From positions 124,001-188,000 of the forward strand of contig NZ_JBHSEF010000009.1 in NCBI RefSeq assembly GCF_042649045.1: DNA of 64,000 nt, in the 5' to 3' direction. Source of the stretch: Chryseomicrobium palamuruense (GTDB lineage: Bacteria; Bacillota; Bacilli; Bacillales_A; Planococcaceae). A program made the translations under genes and the position numbers. The notes beneath the pieces were generated by a model. It had not been told where the DNA came from. It worked only from the letters and a program-made list of their open reading frames with translations, and did no database searches. Positions 34,580-43,386 of the stretch are shown here, in pieces. The stretch's first letter is position 1; each line of letters starts with the position of its first letter.

Positions 34580-35911
34580 ATGGGCGTATTAATTACAAAT
34601 GGAACAATTATTGATGTAGAAACCGGAAATACATATCTCGCAGCAATCGAAATCGAAGGAACGAGAATCAAACGAATGATTCATGGAGATGAACCTTTAC
34701 CGAATGGTTTAGAAACGTTGGATGCGGAAGGGAAATTTATCATTCCGGGACTGATCGACATGCACTGTCATATCCACGACCGATATGCTCCTCACTTTGT
34801 GGCTTCCGGGGTGACGACTGTACGAAATACGGCGGGGAATGTGATGTTACTTCATGACCTGATTCACGCAGCGGATGACGCGCAGACCCCAAGAATCTAT
34901 GCTTCGGACCGAATGATTGACGGGCTTCCGGGCCAATGGGGAGAAACGAGTTACGGGAATTTTGTCACCGATGACCCTGAGGAGGCCAGACGAGAAGTTC
35001 GAAGACAGGCAGCCGTAGGAGCCAAATTTGTGAAACTGTACGGATGGATTACGCAAGACGTGATGGAAGCGGCGATTGACGAGGCGAAACACCATGGGTT
35101 AGAAGTAGCCATTGATTTGATCAATTCGAAAGACGTGACCGCGCTCGATGCTATCAAGGCAGGCGTCACCTGGATAGAACACGTTTCCGGAATGGCGCAG
35201 GAAATCTACCCAGGTTGGAGCCCTCTGGTTGACCAAGAACCGTGGAGTTTTATTGACTGGTACAATCACGACCAAGACAAGATCAATGCCCTCTGTCAGG
35301 AGATGCTAGCAAGGGATGTGAAACTGTGCCCGACGATGGTTCTCTTTGACCAAGCAATGAAGTTTCCGGATATTTGGTCCCCACAAAACAAGGTGGTGGA
35401 ATCTGTAGAGAAAATGGATTCGTTCATGCAGGAATGGAAGAGGAATGTCGCGTATCTCGACACCATCAAGGAACGGACAGCTGTTGTCGGGGGATTGACG
35501 AAGCAGATGGCGAAAACCTATCACGATATGGGAGGCACTGTGGTGGCGGGCACGGACACACCTGCGTTATTGTTCACCTACCCCGGAATGGCGTTGCATC
35601 GTGAGCTTGAGATTTTTGTGGAAATCGGTCTTTCGGAGCTCGAGGCGTTGCAGGCGGCAACGATTCGTGCAGCCAGGTCCATCGGTTTGGACCATATCGG
35701 AATCCTGGACGAAGGAAAGATGGCGGATCTGGTGATACTGAAAGGAAATCCTTTAGAAGATATTAATTGGACTCGGGAGATTGAGGCGATTGTGAAAGGA
35801 GGAAGAGTGTTTAATCAAGAAGTGATTCTTGCGTGTGCGCCGGGTGAGACGGAAGTGAATGCGCGTATGCAGGAGTTTATGGAGAAGTGGGATTCGGTAG
35901 AGAGCAGATAG
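34580..35911 (+). CDS. Amidohydrolase, imidazolonepropionase/prolidase-like
   Basis: A 443-residue metal-dependent hydrolase. Ligands: His62 and His64 in DMHCHIHD, a Lys in GAKFVKLYG (likely carbamylated bridge), His in WIEHVSG and Asp in VAGTDTPA. The family covers Xaa-Pro dipeptidases and imidazolonepropionase-like enzymes; substrate not readable. It is cytosolic (no signal peptide), has ATGGGGGATTAAT as start context, and is divergently transcribed from the Rgg-like regulator. Confidence 0.82.
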   Translation: MGVLITNGTIIDVETGNTYLAAIEIEGTRIKRMIHGDEPLPNGLETLDAEGKFIIPGLIDMHCHIHDRYAPHFVASGVTTVRNTAGNVMLLHDLIHAADDAQTPRIYASDRMIDGLPGQWGETSYGNFVTDDPEEARREVRRQAAVGAKFVKLYGWITQDVMEAAIDEAKHHGLEVAIDLINSKDVTALDAIKAGVTWIEHVSGMAQEIYPGWSPLVDQEPWSFIDWYNHDQDKINALCQEMLARDVKLCPTMVLFDQAMKFPDIWSPQNKVVESVEKMDSFMQEWKRNVAYLDTIKERTAVVGGLTKQMAKTYHDMGGTVVAGTDTPALLFTYPGMALHRELEIFVEIGLSELEALQAATIRAARSIGLDHIGILDEGKMADLVILKGNPLEDINWTREIEAIVKGGRVFNQEVILACAPGETEVNARMQEFMEKWDSVESR

Positions 35912-36015
35912 TGCAAGATTGGTTGCGCTTAGTCTAAGCAAAGAAGGAAAAGAACTTCAAGAGCTTAATGGGGGGAAGACTTTCTAATAAGGGCGGAAGG
36001 AAAGGTTCTATTTGT

Positions 36016-36243
36016 CTGGTGCGAGTACGACGCTGACTGGTGCGAATATCGGTTGAGCTAGTGCGAATAATGGACTGACTGGTGCGGTTCGTTCCGTCTG
36101 GTGCGAGTACGACGCTGACTGGTGCGAATATCGGTTCAGCTAGTGCGAATAATCGACGGACTCGTGCGCTTCGTTCCGTCTGGTGCGAGTATGACGCTGA
36201 CTGGTGCGAATATCGGCTCAGCTGGTGCGAATAATCAACCGAC
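36016..36243. repeat. Tandem repeat: 82-base unit, about 2.8 copies, with 21-base subrepeats
   Basis: Units begin at 36016, 36098 and 36180, each CTGGTGCGAGTAYGACGCTGA and so on. Each unit is made of four related pieces of 21, 21, 21 and 19 bases, all starting CTGGTGCG or CTAGTGCG. Copies differ at a few positions (for example TCGGTTGAG, TCGGTTCAG, TCGGCTCAG). All frames contain stops, so it is not coding. Not CRISPR: no unique spacers. Confidence 0.85.
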
Positions 36244-36262
36244 TGGAGTTATAGAATGAAAA

Positions 36263-36304
36263 AGGGCGCACATCGCAGACGTAACTGCAATGTGCGCTCT
36301 TTTG
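36263..36304. terminator. Bidirectional terminator (metQ side)
   Basis: AAGGGCGCACATCGCAG pairs with CTGCAATGTGCGCTCTT (a few mismatches) around a 6-base loop, with A and T runs outside. It lies downstream of metQ on the minus strand. Confidence 0.7.
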
Positions 36305-36349
36305 ATTAGGCAGAGGGGGGCTTTTCAACCCCTCAGCCCCTCACGACAT

Positions 36350-37177
36350 TTATTCAAACGCCGGAATCGCTGTCTCGGCGTAGTTCTCTTCCAAGAACTC
36401 ACGAACCGCGTCACTTGTCATGACTTCGGCAAGCTTTTGAATCGCTGCGTCGTCTTTGTTATCTTCACGAGCAACTAACGAGATTGCGAAGTCGTTCTCT
36501 GTACCTTCCGTTAACAAAGCATCCGACTTCGGTGTTAAGCCAAGTGGTGCTGCATACGCTGGTGTCATGAGGACTGCGTCTGCATCATCGTATGTGCGTG
36601 CAAGCATCAACAAGTCGACTTCCTCAAACACGAGGTTTTTCGGGTTCTCTGTGATGTCTGCTTGTGTATAGTAGTTATCTTGTTTCTCACCAAGCGTGAT
36701 TACGCCGTGTTGTGCAAGTAGAGACAGCGAACGGTCGATGTTCGAAATATCGTTGGCAATCGTTACTGTCGCGCCATCTGGCAGTTCATCAATCGAACCA
36801 AATTCTTTTGAATAGACACCGTAGTTTGCGAAGTAGATTGGTGTGATTGGCACAAGGTTTGCATCATTCGAACGATTGAACTCTTCCATGTACGGTACGT
36901 GTTGGAAGAAGTTCGCGTCCACTTCTTCAGCTGCAAGTGCTGCGTTTGGCTGGACGTTGTCACCAAGTACCACAACTTCTAGCTCAATGCCTTCTTCCGC
37001 AAGCGTTGGTTTCACAAGGTCTAAGATTTCTGTCATTGGTGGAATCAGAGACGCGACTTTAAGTGTCGTCGTTTCCGTTGGTTCTACATTTTCTTCTGCA
37101 GGTCCTGCTTCTTCGTTATTTCCGCATGCTGCTAGAAACAGGACGAGGATGGCAACTAAGGCAAGTAATTTCTTCAT
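36350..37177 (-). CDS. metQ: Methionine ABC transporter substrate-binding lipoprotein
   Basis: A 275-residue lipoprotein with lipobox FLAAC (Cys18). The mature protein follows the NlpA/MetQ family: LKVASLIPPMTEIL, VVLGDNVQPNAALAAEEVDA, NFFQHVPYMEEF and VLMTPAYAAPLGLTP. It binds D/L-methionine outside the membrane for MetI and MetN. Third gene of the metN-metI-metQ operon, 20 bases after metI. Confidence 0.9.
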   Translation of the reverse strand: MKKLLALVAILVLFLAACGNNEEAGPAEENVEPTETTTLKVASLIPPMTEILDLVKPTLAEEGIELEVVVLGDNVQPNAALAAEEVDANFFQHVPYMEEFNRSNDANLVPITPIYFANYGVYSKEFGSIDELPDGATVTIANDISNIDRSLSLLAQHGVITLGEKQDNYYTQADITENPKNLVFEEVDLLMLARTYDDADAVLMTPAYAAPLGLTPKSDALLTEGTENDFAISLVAREDNKDDAAIQKLAEVMTSDAVREFLEENYAETAIPAFE

Positions 37178-37197
37178 GTGGGTTTCCTCCTAAGGTG

Positions 37198-37860
37198 TTA
37201 GCGTTTATCAAGCCATCTCGCGAGCGTCATGCCACTGAACTGGATGAGCTGAACGAGGATGACCATGATGATGATCATATACGTCATGAGGTCGGTCTTG
37301 AACTGCTGATAGCCGTACCGGATGGCAAAGTCACCGATACCGCCACCACCGACGACGCCCATGATGGTCGAATAAGAAATAAAACTGATGATCGATGTCG
37401 TCAATCCCATGACAAGAGTCGAGCGCGCTTCGACATATAAAAACTTTGTAATGATCTCTCGGACAGAAGCGCCCATGGATACCGCCGCTTCAATAACCCC
37501 GCGCGGAACATCAAGTAAGGACTGTTCTACTAGTCGAGAGTAGTGCGCAATGGCAATGATGGCAAGTGGTACTGCGGCAGCTGCTGTTCCAATAGCAGTT
37601 CCAATAATAAATCGTGTGAACGGAATCAAAAACACGACGAGTAGCAGGAACGGAAACGACCGCGTGATGTTAACAACTAAATTGAGTGTCGAGAACACCA
37701 GTTGATTCTCAAGCAACTGACCTTTTCTGCATAAGAACAAAAATGTACCGACCGGAAGACCAATCAACACAGCGAAAAGAATGGAGACGCCGACCATAAT
37801 GAACGTTTCCAGAATGGACTGGATGATCTCACCTTGATACTGGATAAGTACATCAGGCAT
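37198..37860 (-). CDS. metI: Methionine ABC transporter permease
   Basis: A 220-residue membrane protein with five hydrophobic segments. MetI features: QSILETFIMVGVSILFAVLI at the start, NITRSFPFLLLVVFLIPFTR and the EAA loop EAAVSMGASVREIITKFLY. It forms the methionine channel with MetN. The start overlaps the metN stop by 8 bases. Confidence 0.92.
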   Translation of the reverse strand: MPDVLIQYQGEIIQSILETFIMVGVSILFAVLIGLPVGTFLFLCRKGQLLENQLVFSTLNLVVNITRSFPFLLLVVFLIPFTRFIIGTAIGTAAAAVPLAIIAIAHYSRLVEQSLLDVPRGVIEAAVSMGASVREIITKFLYVEARSTLVMGLTTSIISFISYSTIMGVVGGGGIGDFAIRYGYQQFKTDLMTYMIIIMVILVQLIQFSGMTLARWLDKR

Positions 37861-38596
37861 CGCGTTCAGCCCCTTTCAACTGCTGCACAAAGTAAGCAGA
37901 GGAGTTTCCTGGCATATGAATTCCAGTGGGTTCATGTGTAAACGATTCGTACACACGACCGTTTTCAAGGACGGTCACTTCCGTGCAGATGCTCTTAATT
38001 ACTTCCATCTCGTGACTCACGATGACAATCGTGATGCCAAGGCGTTCATTGATGTCTTTTAGCACAGACAAGACTTCCGCTGTCGTCTGTGGGTCAAGGG
38101 ACGAGGTCGGCTCATCACAGAGCAAGACAGACGGGTTCGTCGCAAGCGCTCTAGCAATGGCCACGCGCTGCTTTTGCCCACCACTGAGCTGAGCAGGGTA
38201 CTGGTCTTTCAATGCATCTAGACCCACAAACGACAGACATTCCATCACACGAGCTGCTTGTTGCGATTTTGGATAGCCCGCTAGTTCCAGTGCCACTTTG
38301 ACATTGTGATACACGGTCTTGTTCGACACCAAATGAAAGTGCTGAAAGATCATGCCAATGGATTTGCGTGCCGCCCGGAGCGCGCTTCCGGATAAGGTGG
38401 TGAGGTCTTGATCTCCTATAAAGACACTCCCGTTGTCGGGACGTTCCAATAAGTTCATCAACCGGAGCAGCGTCGATTTTCCTGCGCCACTTGTTCCGAT
38501 GATGCCATGGATCGCTCCTTCTGGAATCGAAAGGGAGATATCTTGTATAGCTGTAAACGATTCGAATTTCTTGGAGACGTGACGAACTTCAATCAT
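37853..38596 (-). CDS. metN: Methionine ABC transporter ATP-binding protein
   Basis: A 247-residue ATPase: Walker A GTSGAGKST, Q-loop FQHFHLVSN, signature LSGGQKQRV, Walker B VLLCDEPTS, H-loop VSHEM. It lacks most of the C-terminal ACT-like NIL domain that binds methionine in full-length MetN (about 340 residues), so substrate inhibition may be absent. ATG at 38596 follows AGGAGT; the frame extends to 38662 without support. A consensus-like promoter lies at 38645-38673; no S-box or T-box is visible. Confidence 0.88.
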   Translation of the reverse strand: MIEVRHVSKKFESFTAIQDISLSIPEGAIHGIIGTSGAGKSTLLRLMNLLERPDNGSVFIGDQDLTTLSGSALRAARKSIGMIFQHFHLVSNKTVYHNVKVALELAGYPKSQQAARVMECLSFVGLDALKDQYPAQLSGGQKQRVAIARALATNPSVLLCDEPTSSLDPQTTAEVLSVLKDINERLGITIVIVSHEMEVIKSICTEVTVLENGRVYESFTHEPTGIHMPGNSSAYFVQQLKGAERDA

Positions 38597-38644
38597 AAGC
38601 AGTACTCCTATCAAAATTATGTATAGTAATACACAACGCCCTTT

Positions 38645-38673
38645 ATTATAGACTACTACCAAATCCCTGTAAA
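38645..38673 (-). promoter_or_regulatory. Promoter of metNIQ
   Basis: On the minus strand TTTACA at 38673-38668, 17-base spacer, TATAAT at 38650-38645. It is 50 bases upstream of metN. The leader is too short for a SAM riboswitch. Confidence 0.55.
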
Positions 38674-38760
38674 ACAGTTGGTTTACGCGTCACGCGAGCT
38701 TAGTTCCGGGATTTTCGGGTACACTAGAACCACGAAGAAAGTAGGAGAGGAGCGGCGGTC

Positions 38761-40380
38761 ATGACCGAGGTAATCAAAACAGATGTACTGATCATCGGGG
38801 CTGGACCTGCTGGCCTCATGGCAGCGAACGAATTTCAAAAACGAAATGTGGACTTTATCTGCTTAGAGAAGCGACCAGGTCCCACCCGATTATCGAAAGC
38901 ACTTGGAATCCAAGCGCGCTCTGTGGAGCTTCTTGAATTCTTAGGAATTCATGAATTGTTTTTACGCAGAGGCTACCCGGGCCCAGGAATGAAGATGCAT
39001 CTGGCTGGAAAAGAGCCTTCGTATGTCGAGCTTCATCATATTAAAAGCAGGTACCCGTACTTATTTATCCTTCCTCAAAATGAAATTGAAGAGTTGTTCA
39101 TCGCGAATTTAGCCGCGCAAGACGCCGAAGTCTATATGGAGCATGAAGTGGTCGATGTGAAACAGACGGAGGAAGGGGTGCTTGTTACTGCTCTGCATCA
39201 CGGAGTGGAGAAACGGTATGTGGCGAAATATGCGCTTGCATGTGACGGAGCAAAAAGTCGAGTCCGTCAATTTCTCGAGGTTCCATTTATTGGGGAAGAT
39301 GAAGGATACACGTTCTTTACAGCGGACGTGGAGATTCCGGGCCTAAATGAGATATTCATCAACATGCACTTGAATGACCGAGGGGCTGTCGCTCTTTTCC
39401 CATATAAAGACGGAACGTACCGTGTTGTTGGAATGGACCGCGCGCACCAAGGAAAGAATGCGCAACAAGAGATGCCTCTCGAGGCCTTACAAGAAAGCCT
39501 CGACCAAATCATGGACGTGCCGTACCGTGTCGAAGTGCCAAAATGGATCAAGACATTCGAGACGGCACACCGCCAAGTGCCCGACTACCGTGTCGGAAAT
39601 GTTTTCTTTTTAGGCGACGCTGCCCACGTTAATAATCCGCTAGGCGGACAAGGAATGAACTTGGGACTTGAGGATGCGTCCAATCTCTGCTGGAAACTAA
39701 ACCTCGTGTTAAAAGGGTATGCAAACGATTCGTTCCTAGCGAGTTATCACGAAGAGCGCCACCCGATTGCAAAAGACGTAATACGAGATACAACACTTGA
39801 GCTTAAAGGTATCGAGCAGACTGGTTTCCTTGGAAAACTTCGAAACTGGTCGGGGAAAGTAGTGCTCGGTCAAGACTGGGTACAACCGATCGTTGCGAAC
39901 TATTATTCCCATATTCATCATGAATACCACAAGATGAAACGCAACAAAGCCTTTCGTGATAAACGTTTATCTCGTAAGGCGATTCAGTCCGGAAAACGTG
40001 TGCCGGATCAAAAGTTGTTCTTTGAAGGCAAGTCGACGGCGCGCTTATATCCGTTCATCCAGAAGTATGAATTTGTCTGCCTCATCTATGTCGACTGTTA
40101 TGAGCAGCATTTGATTGATTATGCCCATGCCTTCTCGAAACTTGTGGAGTCCGTTTATCCAGGATTGATGAAAGTATTTGTGGTCGCACGTGGAGGTACG
40201 CTTCAACTTGAAGAACAATCGTTACCAATCATTTATGATGTGCATCGTCATCTCGACAACGGAATCGGAATGGAAAAGGGCAGTACATTGATTTTACGTC
40301 CGGACGGGCATGTCCTGTTTCATGACCTATCGATGGATGCTCAGGCGGTACTCGATAAAATAGGTGCATATTTTCAATAA
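38761..40380 (+). CDS. FAD-dependent aromatic monooxygenase (PheA/TfdB type)
   Basis: A 539-residue flavoprotein hydroxylase. FAD-binding GAGPAG at residues 13-18, the DG motif ACDGAKSR, and the GD motif FLGDAAHVNNPLGGQGMNLG are intact. The C-terminal thioredoxin-like domain (about 400-535) matches phenol/2,4-dichlorophenol hydroxylases and related polyketide hydroxylases. It would use NAD(P)H and O2 to hydroxylate an aromatic ring. GGAGAGGAGCGGCGGTC precedes the ATG; single-gene unit with its own terminator. Confidence 0.85.
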   Translation: MTEVIKTDVLIIGAGPAGLMAANEFQKRNVDFICLEKRPGPTRLSKALGIQARSVELLEFLGIHELFLRRGYPGPGMKMHLAGKEPSYVELHHIKSRYPYLFILPQNEIEELFIANLAAQDAEVYMEHEVVDVKQTEEGVLVTALHHGVEKRYVAKYALACDGAKSRVRQFLEVPFIGEDEGYTFFTADVEIPGLNEIFINMHLNDRGAVALFPYKDGTYRVVGMDRAHQGKNAQQEMPLEALQESLDQIMDVPYRVEVPKWIKTFETAHRQVPDYRVGNVFFLGDAAHVNNPLGGQGMNLGLEDASNLCWKLNLVLKGYANDSFLASYHEERHPIAKDVIRDTTLELKGIEQTGFLGKLRNWSGKVVLGQDWVQPIVANYYSHIHHEYHKMKRNKAFRDKRLSRKAIQSGKRVPDQKLFFEGKSTARLYPFIQKYEFVCLIYVDCYEQHLIDYAHAFSKLVESVYPGLMKVFVVARGGTLQLEEQSLPIIYDVHRHLDNGIGMEKGSTLILRPDGHVLFHDLSMDAQAVLDKIGAYFQ

Positions 40381-40387
40381 ACGTCAT

Positions 40388-40415
40388 CGTCGGCAGAAAT
40401 GCTGACGGTTTTTTT
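40388..40415 (+). terminator. Terminator of the monooxygenase gene
   Basis: An 8-pair stem CGTCGGCA / TGCTGACG with a GAAA tetraloop, then a run of T residues that overlaps the stop of the convergent small gene. Confidence 0.75.
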
Positions 40416-40581
40416 AATAGCCTCGTTTTTCGAGGAACGTAAAGCTAGTCAGTGCCACGACCAATAGGACCGGTACACCAACGAAGAAATATAACCAGAA
40501 GCTTTCTTTTAAAGGGCCTGAGAAATAAGAGAAAGCAATCATTAAAATCAATAAAACGACATATTTCACCGTCTTTTTCAT
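40414..40581 (-). CDS. Small two-helix membrane protein, unknown
   Basis: A 55-residue protein with two hydrophobic helices (YVVLLILMIAFSYF and LYFFVGVPVLLVVALTSF) joined by SGPLKESFW and ending EKRGY. GGAG with 8-base spacing precedes the ATG at 40581. Hypothetical, but the signals are good. Confidence 0.55.
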   Translation of the reverse strand: MKKTVKYVVLLILMIAFSYFSGPLKESFWLYFFVGVPVLLVVALTSFTFLEKRGY

Positions 40582-40670
40582 CGTATCCGCTCCAAAAGTA
40601 TAATATTTAGTGTACCAAATTAAAAAGTTTGGCGCACTCTTCTATCTATTTACGCTTCTCTACATTCAAT

Positions 40671-40782
40671 TTGGCGAGAAGCCGTACCGAGAAATTGAGC
40701 GATTGTCTAGCACATATGAACGCTTCTTGAAGACGGTGGGGGAAGGGATTTTTGGAGCGGATCAAAAAGGTCGACTAACGAA
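40671..40782 (+). pseudogene. PAS-domain fragment of a sensor protein
   Basis: About 35 codons reading YREIERLSSTYERFLKTVGE followed by GIFGADQKGRLT, the typical coiled entry into a PAS domain of sensor kinases or cyclic-di-GMP enzymes. The frame runs into the katG terminator region, so the PAS core and effector are gone. A GTG at 40610 could start an 85-residue product but it is not expected to be functional. Confidence 0.45.
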
Positions 40783-40818
40783 AAAACACATGACCTCATA
40801 TGAGATCACGTGTTTTTT
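40781..40818. terminator. Terminator of katG (bidirectional)
   Basis: AAAAAACACATGA and TCACGTGTTTTTT arms, with T runs on both strands, nine bases from the katG stop. Confidence 0.75.
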
Positions 40819-40826
40819 GCTGTTCA

Positions 40827-43055
40827 TTAGTTTTTCAAATCAAAACGGTCGGCATCCATCACTTTAACCCAAGCTTTCGCAAAGTCATTGACAAACTTTT
40901 GTTTGTTGTCGTCTTGCGCATATACTTCTGCAAGTGCGCGTAGGATCGAGTTCGAACCGAAGACTAGGTCGAAGCGAGTTGCTGTATGTTTCACTTCGCC
41001 TGACTTACGGTCACGTCCTTCGTACTGGTTGAATCCAGCAGGTTTCCATTCTGTGTTCATGTCCAGTAAGTTGACAAAGAAGTCGTTTGTTAACTTGCCA
41101 GTTTCACCACCGAATACACCGTGTTTCGTATCGCCATGGTTTGCACCAAGGGCACGTAATCCACCGACAAGAACCGTCATCTCAGGAGCCGTCAATCCAA
41201 GAAGATGTGCTTTATCGACAAGCATTTCTTCTGGACTTGTTTGATACTCAGCTTTCTGATAGTTACGGAAACCATCAGAGATTGGCTCAAGTACATCGAA
41301 GCTCTCTGCATCTGTTTGTTCTTCCGTTGCATCGCCGCGGCCAGGTGAGAATGGGACAACAATATCAAAGCCAGCATCACGTGCTGCTTTTTCAACGGCT
41401 GCTGTTCCACCAAGAACGATCAGGTCAGCAAGGCTTACGTTTTTCTCAAGTCCAGATTGAAGCTCTTCGTAGATCTTCAATGCTTTTTCAAGAAGTTGTG
41501 GTTCGTTCGCTTCCCAGCTGCGTTGTGGAGCAAAACGGATACGTGCACCGTTTGCGCCTCCGCGCATATCTGTGTGGCGGAATGTGCTTGCAGAAGCCCA
41601 AGCTACTTTTACAAGTTCGCTTACTGTAAGGTCTGTAGCCAAGATTTTTTCTTTTAGATCGGCAATTTCTTCGTTAGACAATGTGTAGTCTACTGTTGGA
41701 ACTGGATCTTGCCAGATCAATTCCTCTTCTGGCACTTCAGGTCCCCAGTAACGATCTTTAGGTCCCATGTCGCGGTGAAGAAGTTTGAACCAAGCACGTG
41801 CAAATGCATCTTCGAATGCTGCATGGTCTTCGTAGAAGCGGCGAGAGATTTTCTCGTAATCCGGATCCACTTTAAGTGCCATATCAGCGGTCGACATCAT
41901 CGTTGGTACTTTTTTGTTTGAATCTTCCGCATCTGGAGCTTTGTCTTCTTCTTTTAAGTCTTTCGCAATCCACTGGTATGCACCGGCAGGACTCTTTGTT
42001 AATTCCCAATCGTATTCAAAGAGTTGTACCCAGAATCCGTTGTCCCATTGTGTAGGGTTTGCTGTCCAAGCGCCTTCAAGACCTGAAGAAATCGTGTCAC
42101 GGCCTTTACCAGATTTGTAGCTGCTCAACCAACCAAGACCTTGGTTTTCGACATCTGCTGCTTCTGGATCATCACCAACTTGTGACGGGTCACCCGCACC
42201 GTGCGTTTTACCGAATGTGTGACCACCTGCAATAAGTGCAACCGTTTCTTCATCGTTCATTCCCATACGACCAAATGTATCACGGATATCTTTAGCGGAT
42301 GCCAGTGGATCTGGTTTGCCGTTTGGTCCTTCTGGGTTCACGTAGATCAGACCCATTTGAACCGCAGCAAGAGGGGTTTCGAGTTCACGGTCACCTGAGT
42401 AACGGTTGTCTGCTAGCCACTCTTTTTCATTACCCCAGTACACATCTTCTTCTGGGTGCCATACGTCTTCGCGTCCTGCTGCGAAACCGAATGTTTTGAA
42501 GCCCATCGACTCAAGTGCCACGTTTCCTGTTAACAATAGAAGGTCAGCCCAAGAGATTTTGTTACCGTACTTTTGTTTGATTGGCCAAAGTAGACGACGT
42601 GCTTTGTCTAGGTTGACGTTATCTGGCCAGCTATTTAGTGGTGCAAAACGCTGATTTCCAGTGTTTCCGCCACCGCGGCCGTCGAAGGCACGGTAGGTAC
42701 CCGCTGCGTGCCATGACATACGGACGAAAAGACCGCCGTAATGACCGTAATCTGCTGGCCACCAGTCTTGGCTATCTGTCATTAGTTTGCGAAGGTCTTC
42801 TTTTAATGCATCGTAGTCAAGCTTAGAAAACTCTTCTTTATAATCGAAGTCGGTACCAAATGGGTTGGCCTTCGTATCATGCTGACGCAAGATATTCAGG
42901 TTGAGCATATTTGGCCACCAGTCTTTGTTGTTCGTGCCTCCAGGTTTACGTGATGTCGTGATGGCGCTGTCTTTATGACTTGCTCCTAAACCTGTTACTG
43001 GGCATTGTCCATCGCCTGCAGCTGTATGGCCTGGATTTTGATTATTATGTTCCAT
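40827..43055 (-). CDS. katG: Catalase-peroxidase
   Basis: A 742-residue bifunctional heme enzyme that removes H2O2. Distal site MSWHAAGTYRAFDGRGG (Arg, Trp, His), the covalent adduct Tyr in YVNPEGPNG, and proximal heme His in AGGHTFGKTHGAGD are intact; the C-terminal duplicated domain is also full length. ATG at 43055 is preceded by GGAGGAG; a TTG two codons upstream is less likely. A Fur/PerR-type palindrome lies about 60 bases upstream, consistent with peroxide-inducible control. Confidence 0.95.
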   Translation of the reverse strand: MEHNNQNPGHTAAGDGQCPVTGLGASHKDSAITTSRKPGGTNNKDWWPNMLNLNILRQHDTKANPFGTDFDYKEEFSKLDYDALKEDLRKLMTDSQDWWPADYGHYGGLFVRMSWHAAGTYRAFDGRGGGNTGNQRFAPLNSWPDNVNLDKARRLLWPIKQKYGNKISWADLLLLTGNVALESMGFKTFGFAAGREDVWHPEEDVYWGNEKEWLADNRYSGDRELETPLAAVQMGLIYVNPEGPNGKPDPLASAKDIRDTFGRMGMNDEETVALIAGGHTFGKTHGAGDPSQVGDDPEAADVENQGLGWLSSYKSGKGRDTISSGLEGAWTANPTQWDNGFWVQLFEYDWELTKSPAGAYQWIAKDLKEEDKAPDAEDSNKKVPTMMSTADMALKVDPDYEKISRRFYEDHAAFEDAFARAWFKLLHRDMGPKDRYWGPEVPEEELIWQDPVPTVDYTLSNEEIADLKEKILATDLTVSELVKVAWASASTFRHTDMRGGANGARIRFAPQRSWEANEPQLLEKALKIYEELQSGLEKNVSLADLIVLGGTAAVEKAARDAGFDIVVPFSPGRGDATEEQTDAESFDVLEPISDGFRNYQKAEYQTSPEEMLVDKAHLLGLTAPEMTVLVGGLRALGANHGDTKHGVFGGETGKLTNDFFVNLLDMNTEWKPAGFNQYEGRDRKSGEVKHTATRFDLVFGSNSILRALAEVYAQDDNKQKFVNDFAKAWVKVMDADRFDLKN

Positions 43056-43114
43056 TCTCAATTCTCCTCCTCATTATCAAATCGTGAAAATCGGTATTCA
43101 ATCGAATGACCCAG

Positions 43115-43129
43115 AGAGAATCATTCTCA
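43115..43129. promoter_or_regulatory. Fur/PerR-type operator of katG
   Basis: AGAGAAT-C-ATTCTCA is a 7-1-7 inverted repeat, the layout recognised by Fur-family repressors (Fur TGATAATNATTATCA, PerR TTATAATNATTATAA). It lies just downstream of the -10 box of katG, where binding would block transcription. PerR is the likely regulator given the target, but the half-sites are intermediate. Confidence 0.55.
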
Positions 43130-43228
43130 CTTTATAATTATACTAAATAAGCTTCCGGATTTGAAGCGAGAAGCTCGTAAATTGAGATTTTATTTATCTA
43201 ATGAGAAATAGAAAGAAGGAATGATATA

Positions 43229-43291
43229 ATGGTAGAAAAGTTGAAGGTAAAAAAGGGTTCACGTAGTGGAAGAGTTCGACGAAGACTATGA
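43229..43291 (+). CDS. Possible 20-residue basic peptide
   Basis: ATG after AAGGAATGATATA opens a 20-codon frame with 10 Lys/Arg residues (LKVKKGSRSGRVRRRL). It is divergent from katG. Could be translated or chance; no family recognised. Confidence 0.2.
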   Translation: MVEKLKVKKGSRSGRVRRRL

Positions 43292-43342
43292 TGGACATCT
43301 GTTAAAGACAGTGCGGATGGATTTGTAGAATAGTTAACAATC

Positions 43343-43384
43343 AAAAGACCCAAACCTTTTTTCAAGAAGGCTTGGGTCTTTTTT
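43343..43384. terminator. Bidirectional terminator (cadA side)
   Basis: AAAAGACCCAAACCTT pairs with AAGGCTTGGGTCTTTT; T runs on both strands. It ends the cadA transcript and the micro-ORF region. Confidence 0.8.
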
Positions 43385-43386
43385 GA

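Larger units (their letters stand above)
35912..36349. other. Intergenic region with tandem repeats and terminator
   Basis: Holds the three-copy 82-base tandem repeat at 36016-36243 and a bidirectional terminator at 36263-36304. No gene is supported. Confidence 0.7.
43056..43386. other. katG upstream region
   Basis: Holds a probable katG promoter (TTCAAA at 43165-43160, 17 bases, TATAAT at 43142-43137, minus strand), the Fur-family palindrome at 43115-43129, a 20-codon micro-ORF at 43229 and a terminator at 43343-43384. Confidence 0.5.

Noticed and set aside
36016..36243. CRISPR-like array
   Set aside because: Repeats are directly tandem with no unique spacers, and no cas genes are in the window.
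38597..38760. SAM riboswitch or T-box upstream of metNIQ
   Set aside because: The leader between promoter and start is about 45 bases and lacks the S-box and T-box core motifs.
41087..41629. 180-codon plus-strand frame inside katG
   Set aside because: Antisense shadow of a fully conserved katG; composition (His/Gln/Arg-rich) is not protein-like.
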